Source: Bacteroidota bacterium
GTDB lineage: Bacteria; Bacteroidota; Ignavibacteria; Ignavibacteriales; Melioribacteraceae
Length of the DNA stretch: 54,115 bases
Assembly: GCA_021824635.1 (NCBI GenBank)
Contig: JAKAKD010000064.1
Span: 1 to 54,115, forward strand
Direction of reading: 5' to 3'
In this document: piece by piece, positions 43,450 to 51,118 of the stretch
Position numbering within the stretch: position 1 is the stretch's first letter
How the letters are laid out: every line of letters begins with the position of its first letter
Notes under the pieces: model-generated
Database searches by the model: none
What the model was told of the DNA's origin: nothing
What the model saw: only the letters and a program-made list of their open reading frames with translations
Made by a program: the position numbers and the translations under genes

Positions 43450-43480
43450 CAAATCTAGGAGAAATTGAGTTTATTACAAA
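43450..43480 (-). promoter_or_regulatory. Bacteroidota-type promoter (TTTG-N19-TAGATTTG)
   Basis: On the minus strand a TTTG (plus 43477-43480) is followed by a 19-bp spacer and TAGATTTG (43450-43457). This is an exact match to the TTTG/TAnnTTTG consensus known for the primary sigma factor of Bacteroidota. It lies about 30 bp upstream of the T9SS cargo gene start. Confidence 0.65.
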
Positions 43481-43519
43481 TTAAGGACCTCAAGCATTTT
43501 TTCTGTATAATTAATTTTT

Positions 43520-43563
43520 CGAGGTTGTCTCAAATGCCTCTACTATCTTTTAAGACAACCTCG
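43520..43563. repeat. Long hairpin CGAGGTTGTCT/AGACAACCTCG
   Basis: A perfect 11-bp stem (43520-43530, 43553-43563) with a 22-base loop sits 15 bp after the lipoprotein stop. On the plus strand the T run precedes it; on the minus strand AAAAATT follows. It is therefore not a typical intrinsic terminator, though it could still act as a 3' mRNA barrier. Confidence 0.75.
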
Positions 43564-43577
43564 ATCTGAAATATCAA

Positions 43578-44309
43578 TCAATACTTCCCGAATCCAGGCC
43601 CAGCCGGACTAACATATAATTTCCCTTTATAGCCAGCGCATGGATCATTGTAAATTTCTTGAATGAGTGCAAACTCGCCCCATATAACCGGTCCAATTTC
43701 TACTCCGGATGAGTTATACCAAACTCCTCCTGTTTGTGAGGCATCGCTTGGTGCGGCAACGATTTTAACAAAGTCATTCCAGTTACAAGTCTTTCCATTG
43801 TCAACATATTCATCAGATTGGTGATTAGTCAACCAGGCTCCGGAACCTAAATAGCTGCTAAATCCGTAATGACGGTCGAGCTTTCCATCTCCATCACAAT
43901 CTGTAGTTGAGAGCCACGAGTCATTCCATTTCATTTCTAATTTTGTTGTTCTATACTGCCAATACCATTTTGTAACCACGTTAGGATTTGCCGTAATATA
44001 AGCCGCGTCATTTCCATCATACGGTGGAAAACCATCTCCGCCCAAGTAAACATTCGCATATGAACCTTTGAACATTCGCGATTGATAATTATAGCCAAAG
44101 ATATCGAAACCAGTAGTTAGGGGTTTACCTGCTAAATAATGACCTTGCTGATACTTCAAAATACCATCTTGAATTGTAATGCAAGTTCCCTTTTTGGCAA
44201 GTTTGACCTGTCCGTTATTCGTTTCAGTTGGTATAGTCAATTTTTCGCATCCAACTGTAATAAGAAGGATAAAAGAAAGAGAAATGATTATAGTACGATA
44301 CAGTTTCAT
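43578..44309 (-). CDS. Lipoprotein of unknown function with an EF-hand/dockerin-like loop
   Basis: A 243-residue lipoprotein with signal peptide ending ITVGC (Cys about residue 21). The mature part is rich in Trp, Tyr and Gly. It contains DCDGDGKLDRHYG (about 138-150), which looks like an EF-hand or dockerin calcium loop (DxDxDG). SGAWLTNHQSDEYVDNGKTC and WNDFVKIVAAPSDAS follow. It has four or so cysteines, possibly disulfide-bonded outside the cell. GAGAGG precedes the ATG. No family was recognised; calcium binding is inference. Confidence 0.7.
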   Translation of the reverse strand: MKLYRTIIISLSFILLITVGCEKLTIPTETNNGQVKLAKKGTCITIQDGILKYQQGHYLAGKPLTTGFDIFGYNYQSRMFKGSYANVYLGGDGFPPYDGNDAAYITANPNVVTKWYWQYRTTKLEMKWNDSWLSTTDCDGDGKLDRHYGFSSYLGSGAWLTNHQSDEYVDNGKTCNWNDFVKIVAAPSDASQTGGVWYNSSGVEIGPVIWGEFALIQEIYNDPCAGYKGKLYVSPAGPGFGKY

Positions 44310-44569
44310 ACAACACCTCTCTAATTTAATTTTTGAAAAATGATTTATACTGCTCTTTCTAACTTTAGAAAAAATCAGATTCTGAAAATTATAAATCTCT
44401 TGTTTTCAGAAATAGATTCAAAAACAATATTGGAGAATATTCAAATCTGCACGCAGTTGAGGATGAGCGACTTAAACTTGGTAATAAAGTAAAGAAACAC
44501 TTGTAAAGAAGCAACAAAGTTTTTGAATGTTAATTGCAATTATTCCTGTAAAAAGGTCATTGACTATTT

Positions 44570-45346
44570 TCAAAACTTTGCTTGAAGAACTTGAATCATT
44601 GATTGATGAACGAACTTATTTGTTGCCAAAATTTGTTTTGAATAGATATCAATCTTTTCTCCCGAAAAATTTGTAACAACACCGCCGGCTTCTTCAATAA
44701 TTAGTTTGCAGGCGCAAACATCCCAAGGATGAAGATGCACTTCCCAAAATCCATCGAACACACCGGCTGCAACATAACACATATCAATTGCGGCAGAACC
44801 TAATCTCCTAACAGCGCGCGAAGTTTTTAAGAATGCAGCAAATCTTTCAATTGCAAAATCCGGATTATCTTGAATATCGTATGGAAATCCGGTAACCAGC
44901 ATACTCTTTCTCAAATCATCATTCGTACTGACCTGCAATTTTTGTCCGTTGCGGAATGACCCGCTTCCCTTTTCCGAAGAATAAATTTCATCTCTCATCA
45001 CATCGTAAACTACACCGCAAATTGTTTCTCCGTTTTTCTGAACGCCGATTGAAACTGCAAATATTGGCAATCCGTGTGCAAAGTTAGAAGTGCCGTCAAG
45101 CGGATCAATTACCCAGAGATACTCGGAACTTGTTCCGTGTTTGCCGCTCTCCTCTGCAAGAACTGAGTGAGTTGGAAATTCCTTTCGAATAAAATTGATT
45201 ATTGTTGCTTCGGATTTTTTATCTATTTCGGTTACAAGATTGGAAGCATTTGTTTTGTATTCAATCGAAAAATTTTCCCCGAATCCTTCTCTTATAATTT
45301 CTCCTGCCTCTTTCGAAATTTGAATTACTTTATCAATCATGATCAT
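44570..45346 (-). CDS. Inositol-monophosphatase family protein
   Basis: This 258-residue member of the Li+-sensitive, Mg2+-dependent phosphatase family has the first metal motif in AEESG (about 68-72), DPLDGTSNFAHG (about 84-95) and the third site in HPWDVCACKLIIEEAGG (about 208-224). These are the three expected acid sites. It could hydrolyse inositol phosphate, another sugar phosphate or PAP-type substrates; SuhB-like ribosome-biogenesis roles are also known. Two in-frame ATGs (45346 and 45340) could serve as start. It is a single gene flanked by non-coding repeats. Confidence 0.9.
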   Translation of the reverse strand: MIMIDKVIQISKEAGEIIREGFGENFSIEYKTNASNLVTEIDKKSEATIINFIRKEFPTHSVLAEESGKHGTSSEYLWVIDPLDGTSNFAHGLPIFAVSIGVQKNGETICGVVYDVMRDEIYSSEKGSGSFRNGQKLQVSTNDDLRKSMLVTGFPYDIQDNPDFAIERFAAFLKTSRAVRRLGSAAIDMCYVAAGVFDGFWEVHLHPWDVCACKLIIEEAGGVVTNFSGEKIDIYSKQILATNKFVHQSMIQVLQAKF

Positions 45347-45429
45347 CTGTAATTTGTTTTTACAAAAATAGTTTAATAAAAGATTTCTTGCCCATGCCCG
45401 CCAAAAAATACGGCGGGTAACCTCTTGCT

Positions 45430-45479
45430 CATGCTCATGATCTTAATCATGATCACTCCAAAACCGAGCAAGATCAGGA
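45430..45479. repeat. 50-bp direct repeat with GATCAN vocabulary, copy 1
   Basis: Begins CATGCTCATGATCTTAATCA and ends GAGCAAGATCAGGA. It matches 45618-45667 at 49 of 50 positions (A/G at the one difference). It is preceded by TCTTGCT, which pairs with AGCAAGA inside the repeat, and followed by ACACGATCACGAACACGA. Confidence 0.92.
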
Positions 45480-45617
45480 ACACGATCACGAACACGAAAA
45501 TAGAAATTCTAGCATGAATGAAAATGGAAGAGAAAGAAAAATATTTTTTTGATCATGAGAAACTCAGATCGGTCATACGAACCTGGAGAAGAATATAAAC
45601 CATAATATTATCGTGAT

Positions 45618-45667
45618 CATGCTCATGATCTTAATCATGATCGCTCCAAAACCGAGCAAGATCAGGA
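45618..45667. repeat. 50-bp direct repeat with GATCAN vocabulary, copy 2
   Basis: The second copy lies 188 bp downstream of the first and is 49/50 identical. It continues into hexamers TCAAGAGCAAGATCAAGATC, the same units that code for the insert in mtaB. Confidence 0.92.
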
Positions 45668-45788
45668 TCAAGAGCAAGATCAAGATCATGAAAAAAATAG
45701 ATAAATATCTGCTCTTGCCATTTCTTGATAGCCCTTCGATTTATTGGTATATTTTGATTGTAAATCAAATACGGAGTTTCTAACCCTG

Positions 45789-48209
45789 ATGAATGAAAGA
45801 AATAAAAAGCCGAGCGATGAAATTTCAAGTATTGAGAACATTCCGCACGTTCTTCCTGTATTGCCGCTTCGTGATAATGTAATATTTCCTTATATGATAT
45901 TCCCCGTTCTTGTAGGACGAGAGCAATCTATCCGCGCTGCAAATTTTGCACTCGATAATTCCAAATATATTTTTCTTGCCGCACAAAAAAGATCCAACGT
46001 TGAGGAACCTTCAAAAGAAGATATTTATGCGGAAGGAACTATAGCCAAGATAATTCAGATATTAAAATTGCCCAATGGTTTGTTGAAAATTCTTGTTGAT
46101 GGAATTATTCAAGGGAAAATTCTTGCATATACAGACCGGGCAAATTTTTATGAAGCAGAAATCGAAGTAATTACACCCAAAGATGAAGACAAGCGTGAGA
46201 TGAACGCTCTTCTGCGGCAGATGTCTTCGCTTTTCAAAGAGTATGTTAAAATAAATAAATCCATACCGGCAGAAGCTGTAAATGCATTTGATAATATTGA
46301 TGAGCCTGACCGCAAATTGTTTTACGTTGCCGCTAATATAAATCAACAAATTGACGTGAAACAAAAGATACTTCAAAATTTTTCACTGCGAGATCAGCTC
46401 TATGAAGTCATTCGCCTGCTTAATTCAGAAATTGAAATTCTGAAAATAGAAAAAGAGATTGAAGGAAAAGTTCAGGATAATATTCAGAAGACACAGCGCA
46501 AATTTATTATACAAGAACAAATTAGGATTCTACAGGACGAACTAGGAGAAGAAGAGGAAACATCACCGGATTTTATAAAATTAAAAGAGCGGATTGATAA
46601 AGCGAAAATGCCAAAGTCGGTTTTCGATAAAGCTGCTGAAGAGTTCAATAAATTGAAAAAGACACCGCCGAGTTCACCGGAATCAACCGTCATACGCAAC
46701 TATCTTGACTGGCTCGTGGATGTTCCATGGCACACAAAGACAAAAGATAATCTGGATATAAAAAACGTACGGAAAATTTTAGACGAAGATCACTTCGGTT
46801 TGGATAAACCGAAAGAAAGAATTGTTGAGCATATCGCTGTGCTGAATCTTGTAAAAAATATGCGCGGACAAATTTTATGTTTTGTAGGACCTCCCGGAGT
46901 CGGAAAAACATCTTTAGGAAAATCTATTGCAAGAGCAATCGGCAGAAATTTTGTACGCATTTCTCTAGGCGGAGTTAGAGACGAAGCTGAAATTCGAGGT
47001 CATAGAAGAACTTACATCGGCTCGATGCCGGGAAAAATAATTCAATCTATGAAGCGGGCAAAAACTATAAATCCGGTTATGCTTCTTGATGAGATTGATA
47101 AAATGAGCATGGATTTCCGGGGCGATCCTTCTTCTGCAATGCTAGAAGTTCTGGATCCGGAACAGAATCATACATTCAATGATCACTATCTTGATATTGA
47201 TTATGATCTTTCACAAGTAATGTTTATCACAACCGCTAATGTTCGTTATAATATTCCTCTTCCTCTTCAGGATAGAATGGAAATAATTGAACTGCCCGGT
47301 TATCTTGAACATGAAAAGATTCAGATTGCAAAACGCCATATAATTCCAAAACAAATTGCTGCTCATGGTCTGGAAAAATTTAACATTGATTACCAAGATG
47401 ATGCGGTTAACAAAATTATTATGGAGTACACACGAGAAGCCGGCGTTAGAAATCTTGAACGCGAAATAGCTTCTGTATTAAGAAAAACCGCAAGAGAGAT
47501 TGTTTCTACAAATTCGAAAAACGGAAAAGCCATAAAATCAAAAAAGAAATTTCCAATTGATTCAGCTCTCGTAGAAAAATTTCTTGGTGTTCCAAGGTTC
47601 AGATCTCAAAAGGCTGATAAAGAATTAAGAGTTGGCAGCGTTACCGGTTTGGCATGGACTAGCGTTGGCGGAGAAATTCTTCAAGTTGATGCAACTGTAA
47701 TGACCGGCGCAGAAAAACTTACAATCACCGGACAAATTGGAAACGTGATGAAAGAATCGGCGCAAGCGGCATTAAGTTATTTGCGGTCAAACGCAAAAGA
47801 TTTTGGACTCGATGCACACTTCTCAAAAGGTAAAGAGATTCATATTCATTTACCGGAAGGCGCAATTCCAAAGGACGGTCCAAGTGCCGGTATTACGCTT
47901 GCAATGGCAATGTACTCGGCAATCAGCAATAAACCCGCACGTAATGATATTGCAATGACCGGCGAAATTACTTTACGCGGAAAGGTATTACCTATCGGCG
48001 GATTAAACGAAAAACTTCTTGCCGCTAGAAGAAATGGTATGAAAACTGTTTTAATTCCAAAAGACAATGAGAAAGATCTAAGTGAGATTAAGAACGAAGT
48101 AAAAGAGGGTTTGAAAATTATTCCGATTCAAACAATAAAAGAAGCTTTGCCATATGTGTTTGAGCAACAGAAGAAAAAAAAATTAACTGATAAGAAAAAG
48201 AACCGATAA
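45789..48209 (+). CDS. lon: ATP-dependent endopeptidase La (Lon)
   Basis: This 806-residue Lon protease starts at the ATG at 45789, preceded by CGGAG; 15 extra codons to a TTG are open but lack a ribosome site. The N-terminal substrate domain (about 20-225; [24 protein letters not shown]) and coiled-coil linker lead to the AAA+ domain, with Walker [10 protein letters not shown] from G367 and Walker [10 protein letters not shown]. The C-terminal protease domain has catalytic S699 in PKDGPSAG and the Lys about 43 residues later. It degrades misfolded and regulatory proteins. A short Lys-rich tail closes the protein. Confidence 0.97.
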   Translation: MNERNKKPSDEISSIENIPHVLPVLPLRDNVIFPYMIFPVLVGREQSIRAANFALDNSKYIFLAAQKRSNVEEPSKEDIYAEGTIAKIIQILKLPNGLLKILVDGIIQGKILAYTDRANFYEAEIEVITPKDEDKREMNALLRQMSSLFKEYVKINKSIPAEAVNAFDNIDEPDRKLFYVAANINQQIDVKQKILQNFSLRDQLYEVIRLLNSEIEILKIEKEIEGKVQDNIQKTQRKFIIQEQIRILQDELGEEEETSPDFIKLKERIDKAKMPKSVFDKAAEEFNKLKKTPPSSPESTVIRNYLDWLVDVPWHTKTKDNLDIKNVRKILDEDHFGLDKPKERIVEHIAVLNLVKNMRGQILCFVGPPGVGKTSLGKSIARAIGRNFVRISLGGVRDEAEIRGHRRTYIGSMPGKIIQSMKRAKTINPVMLLDEIDKMSMDFRGDPSSAMLEVLDPEQNHTFNDHYLDIDYDLSQVMFITTANVRYNIPLPLQDRMEIIELPGYLEHEKIQIAKRHIIPKQIAAHGLEKFNIDYQDDAVNKIIMEYTREAGVRNLEREIASVLRKTAREIVSTNSKNGKAIKSKKKFPIDSALVEKFLGVPRFRSQKADKELRVGSVTGLAWTSVGGEILQVDATVMTGAEKLTITGQIGNVMKESAQAALSYLRSNAKDFGLDAHFSKGKEIHIHLPEGAIPKDGPSAGITLAMAMYSAISNKPARNDIAMTGEITLRGKVLPIGGLNEKLLAARRNGMKTVLIPKDNEKDLSEIKNEVKEGLKIIPIQTIKEALPYVFEQQKKKKLTDKKKNR

Positions 48210-48336
48210 TTAGATATTCAGAAAATAATATTTATTTAGTTAAACAATAACATGTGGGAAATAAAAACATTATTTGATAATTAGTTCATTAAGGAGGAAA
48301 GCGGCGTGTTGTTTTTAAGATTTGGGGAGAATATTT

Positions 48337-48843
48337 ATGGACTTAAATAATGATGGCTATAAGAAAAACAATTATGGTCAGCCTCAAAATGCGCAAAAGG
48401 AAGAACCTTTAAGCGAAGATAAAGTAGAAGAATTTAAGAGTTATCTTGAAACACTTGATAAAAAAATCGAAGAAAGATACGGGCGGGTTCGATTGAACGA
48501 ACGGTTAAATGTTGAAAGAATTAAAAAAACACTTTCGGTAATGGGCAAATGTATAGCCGAAGGTTATATAAAAATCACCGAGAATAAGAGCAAAAAATAT
48601 ATTCACGTTAATAAAGTTAGATATAATAATGAATCAAGTGGTGAAGATGCACTTTCGAGTCTAAAGATTGCTATAAGCGACAAATTAAAAGCACCATGGT
48701 TAAAAAGAGTTAATTTATTTGATATTCCCTTTCAAGTTGCCACGCGAGGCAGCGAGAAACAATGCATTGAGATGAAACACACTTTCTCTAATTTTAAATA
48801 CACTGCTGAAGTAAGACTTATAATTCGAGAAAAAATTCTTTAA
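48337..48843 (+). CDS. Conserved-looking protein of unknown function
   Basis: A 168-residue soluble protein from the ATG at 48337 with GGGGAGA upstream; the frame is open five codons further. There is no signal peptide or membrane segment. The N-terminus is polar and Gln/Asn-rich (about 1-25). A helical stretch follows (about 27-75; EEFKSYLETLDKKIEERYG, RIKKTLSVMGKCI), then an alpha/beta part ending VATRGSEKQCIEMKHTFSNF and AEVRLIIREKIL. I do not recognise a family. It lies between lon and msrC-dnaX on the same strand, 127 bp after lon and 30 bp before msrC. Confidence 0.75.
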   Translation: MDLNNDGYKKNNYGQPQNAQKEEPLSEDKVEEFKSYLETLDKKIEERYGRVRLNERLNVERIKKTLSVMGKCIAEGYIKITENKSKKYIHVNKVRYNNESSGEDALSSLKIAISDKLKAPWLKRVNLFDIPFQVATRGSEKQCIEMKHTFSNFKYTAEVRLIIREKIL

Positions 48844-48873
48844 CTGTATAAAGTTGTAAAAAGATAGAGAACA

Positions 48874-49380
48874 ATGACTGAGACAATTACAATTAACCAT
48901 TCTCAACCCGATGCTGAGATTTATAAATCGCTCTTACCTCAAATTGAAGCACTGATCAATCATGAAGAACCGTTGATCTCTAATCTGGCAAATGTAACTG
49001 CCGCACTTAAAGAGGCATTCAATAAAATCAGTTGGGTTGGATTTTATCTGCTTAATGAGAAAAAACTTTTTCTTGGTCCGTTCCAAGGTAAAGTAGCATG
49101 CACAATTATTGATATGGGTAATGGTGTCTGCGGTACCTCTGCCGCATCAAAAAAAACAATTGTTGTTGATGATGTTGATAAATTTCCGGGACATATAGCA
49201 TGCGACAGCGGATCTCGGTCAGAAATTGTAATTCCTTTAATAAAAGGTGAAACGATTTTAGGTGTTCTTGATCTGGACAGCTATGAACTTTCCTCATTTA
49301 ATGAAACAGATAAAAAATATTTGGAATTACTTTGTGATCTGATAACAAAAAAACTTCTTATTGAAAAATTGGTTTTATAG
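48874..49380 (+). CDS. msrC: Free methionine-(R)-sulfoxide reductase (GAF domain)
   Basis: This 168-residue single-GAF protein matches fRMsr (MsrC/YebR). It has WVGFYLL, LGPFQGKVACTII, GVCGTSA and FPGHIACDSGSRSEIVIP, and ends GVLDLDS. All three cysteines of the E. coli enzyme mechanism are present (in VAC, GVCG and IACDS). It reduces free Met-R-sulfoxide with thioredoxin and so protects against oxidants. It lies 11 bp before dnaX and is probably cotranscribed with it. Confidence 0.94.
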   Translation: MTETITINHSQPDAEIYKSLLPQIEALINHEEPLISNLANVTAALKEAFNKISWVGFYLLNEKKLFLGPFQGKVACTIIDMGNGVCGTSAASKKTIVVDDVDKFPGHIACDSGSRSEIVIPLIKGETILGVLDLDSYELSSFNETDKKYLELLCDLITKKLLIEKLVL

Positions 49381-49391
49381 AGAGTGAAATT

Positions 49392-51062
49392 ATGACCGAA
49401 CAAATAAAATTTGTAGTTACAGCGCGTAAATGGCGGCCACAGACTTTTGAAGATGTAGTAGGGCAAGAGCATATAACAACCACTCTAAAAAACGCAATTC
49501 TAAACAACCGGGTTGCTCATTCATATTTATTTGCCGGACCGCGCGGTGTTGGCAAAACTACTACAGCAAGAATTCTAGCAAAAGTTCTGAACTGTACAAA
49601 TTCTAAGAACGGCGAACCATGTAATCAGTGCGAGATGTGTTTATCATTTGCTAATTCGCAATCGTTAGATATTATTGAGATTGACGGTGCATCAAACAGA
49701 CGAATTGAAGAGATTAGAACTCTTCGCGAATCGGTTAAGTATGCGCCTACTAAGGGCAGTTACAAAGTTTATATCATAGATGAAGTTCACATGCTGACAA
49801 CGGAATCGTTCAATGCCCTTCTTAAAACTCTTGAAGAACCGCCGGAACATACTGTATTTATTTTCGCTACTACCGACGTACACAAAGTACCGTTAACTAT
49901 TATTTCCCGCTGCCAGCGTTTCGATTTCAGACGTATCGAAATGAACGTAATGAAAAATCTGCTTAAGCAGATAGCAAATGCAGAGAATATAACAATAGAT
50001 GATTTGTCTCTAACACTCATTGCAAAAAAAGCAGATGGTGCTTTGCGCGATGCTCAAAGTCTGTTCGATCAAGTTATCTCATTCAGCGGCAATAATGTTG
50101 ATTCTATTCTTCTCTCTAAAATGCTCAATCTAATTGATGAAGAAATCTATTTTACTATTTCAGATTCAATACTGGAAAAGAATTTCGTCTCGGCTTTTGA
50201 AGTATCTCAAAAAATTTATGAAAACGGCTGGAATAACATTGATTTTATGAATGGATTGATTGAACATTTTAGAAATATAATGACGGTTGTTATCAGTAAA
50301 AATACAGATTTAGTTGAAACAGCTGAGATATTCAAAAAAAGATATTTAGAATACACAAACAAATTTTCCGAAGGTGATCTTCTGAGAGCGATGGCATTTT
50401 TAAACAAAATCCAGTGGGAACTTAAATCATCATCCAACCAAAAGCTAAAAATAGAAATTTCATTATGCCATTTAATCGGACTTGAAAGATCTTCAACTAT
50501 AACGGAAATACTTTCTAAGGTGAACAATGCTGAGCCGGAGAAAAAAGTAAATAAAGTGTTTGATTCTTCTTCAAGTTATTCTTCCAATAAACAAATAGAC
50601 ACAACTAACTCAAATGTGCGATTAGCTAAGAAAGAAGAAGTAATAGTTCCGGAGATAAAAGCTTTTGTTGCACCGACATTAGATTCTTCCAATGATTTTA
50701 ATGATATTATTTCTAAATGGAATGATTTCATTGAGCAGGTTAAGTCTGAAAAATTATTTTTTGCCGAATTACTCTCAAACTCCAATCTTGTGCAATTTTC
50801 AAATGATCAGCTGCACATCGAAGTTGAACATCCAGAAGATGGAGATATTATTAACGATAATAAAACTTATCTTGACAAAAAAACAAAAGAAGTGTTTGGT
50901 AAAAAGATTGAGTTAAACGTGTCTCGTGATAAAAAAGCTTCTCGCAAAAAACAAACTAATCAAACAACAACCAGTTCCGTTACTTCAAACACACCCTCCG
51001 GTGACAATCCTCTGGCTGATGCAATTATTAATGAGTTAGGTGGAAAAGAAATCAAACGGTAG
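49392..51062 (+). CDS. dnaX: DNA polymerase III subunit gamma/tau
   Basis: A 556-residue clamp-loader subunit. The AAA+ domain has Walker A GPRGVGKTT (49-57), a four-Cys zinc module (CTNSKNGEPCNQCEMC, about 65-80), Walker B VYIIDEVHML and sensor ISRCQRFDFRR. DNA pol III gamma/tau domain III and a variable C-terminal region (about 370-556) follow. The region 517-530 is a Lys/Arg/Gln/Thr-rich linker (KKASRKKQTNQTTTSS). No obvious slippery A run for a gamma-form frameshift was seen around the middle of the gene. It is convergent with the amylase gene. Confidence 0.96.
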   Translation: MTEQIKFVVTARKWRPQTFEDVVGQEHITTTLKNAILNNRVAHSYLFAGPRGVGKTTTARILAKVLNCTNSKNGEPCNQCEMCLSFANSQSLDIIEIDGASNRRIEEIRTLRESVKYAPTKGSYKVYIIDEVHMLTTESFNALLKTLEEPPEHTVFIFATTDVHKVPLTIISRCQRFDFRRIEMNVMKNLLKQIANAENITIDDLSLTLIAKKADGALRDAQSLFDQVISFSGNNVDSILLSKMLNLIDEEIYFTISDSILEKNFVSAFEVSQKIYENGWNNIDFMNGLIEHFRNIMTVVISKNTDLVETAEIFKKRYLEYTNKFSEGDLLRAMAFLNKIQWELKSSSNQKLKIEISLCHLIGLERSSTITEILSKVNNAEPEKKVNKVFDSSSSYSSNKQIDTTNSNVRLAKKEEVIVPEIKAFVAPTLDSSNDFNDIISKWNDFIEQVKSEKLFFAELLSNSNLVQFSNDQLHIEVEHPEDGDIINDNKTYLDKKTKEVFGKKIELNVSRDKKASRKKQTNQTTTSSVTSNTPSGDNPLADAIINELGGKEIKR

Positions 51063-51070
51063 TTTTACTT

Positions 51071-51103
51071 AAACCTCCGAGGTTTTAAGAACCCCGGAGG
51101 TTT
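51071..51103. terminator. Hairpin between convergent dnaX and amylase genes
   Basis: The outer stem AAACCTCCG/CGGAGGTTT (51071-51079, 51095-51103) has an inner GGTT/AACC extension. It lies 8 bp after the dnaX stop and 15 bp after the amylase stop on the other strand. There is no long T run, so termination is likely but not certain; it may be a REP-type repeat. Confidence 0.6.
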
Positions 51104-51118
51104 AGCAACTATTAAAAA

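Larger units (their letters stand above)
45347..45788. other. 442-bp repeat-rich intergenic region upstream of lon
   Basis: The spacer separates the divergent IMPase and lon genes and contains no gene. It holds a CCCGCC/GGCGGG hairpin (45397-45402, 45412-45417) and two 50-bp near-identical direct repeats (annotated separately), each followed by GATCAN hexamer tracts. The lon promoter must lie within the last about 100 bp; TATATTTTG at 45748-45756 is one base off the TAnnTTTG form. Confidence 0.6.

Noticed and set aside
45631-45828. Minus-strand frame of 65 codons with Asp/Leu/Ala repeats
   Set aside because: It translates the GATCAN repeat tract and the start of lon on the wrong strand; no gene features.
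49392-51062. Programmed frameshift producing a short gamma form of DnaX
   Set aside because: No A-AAA-AAG-type slippery run followed by a stable stem was found at the expected position.
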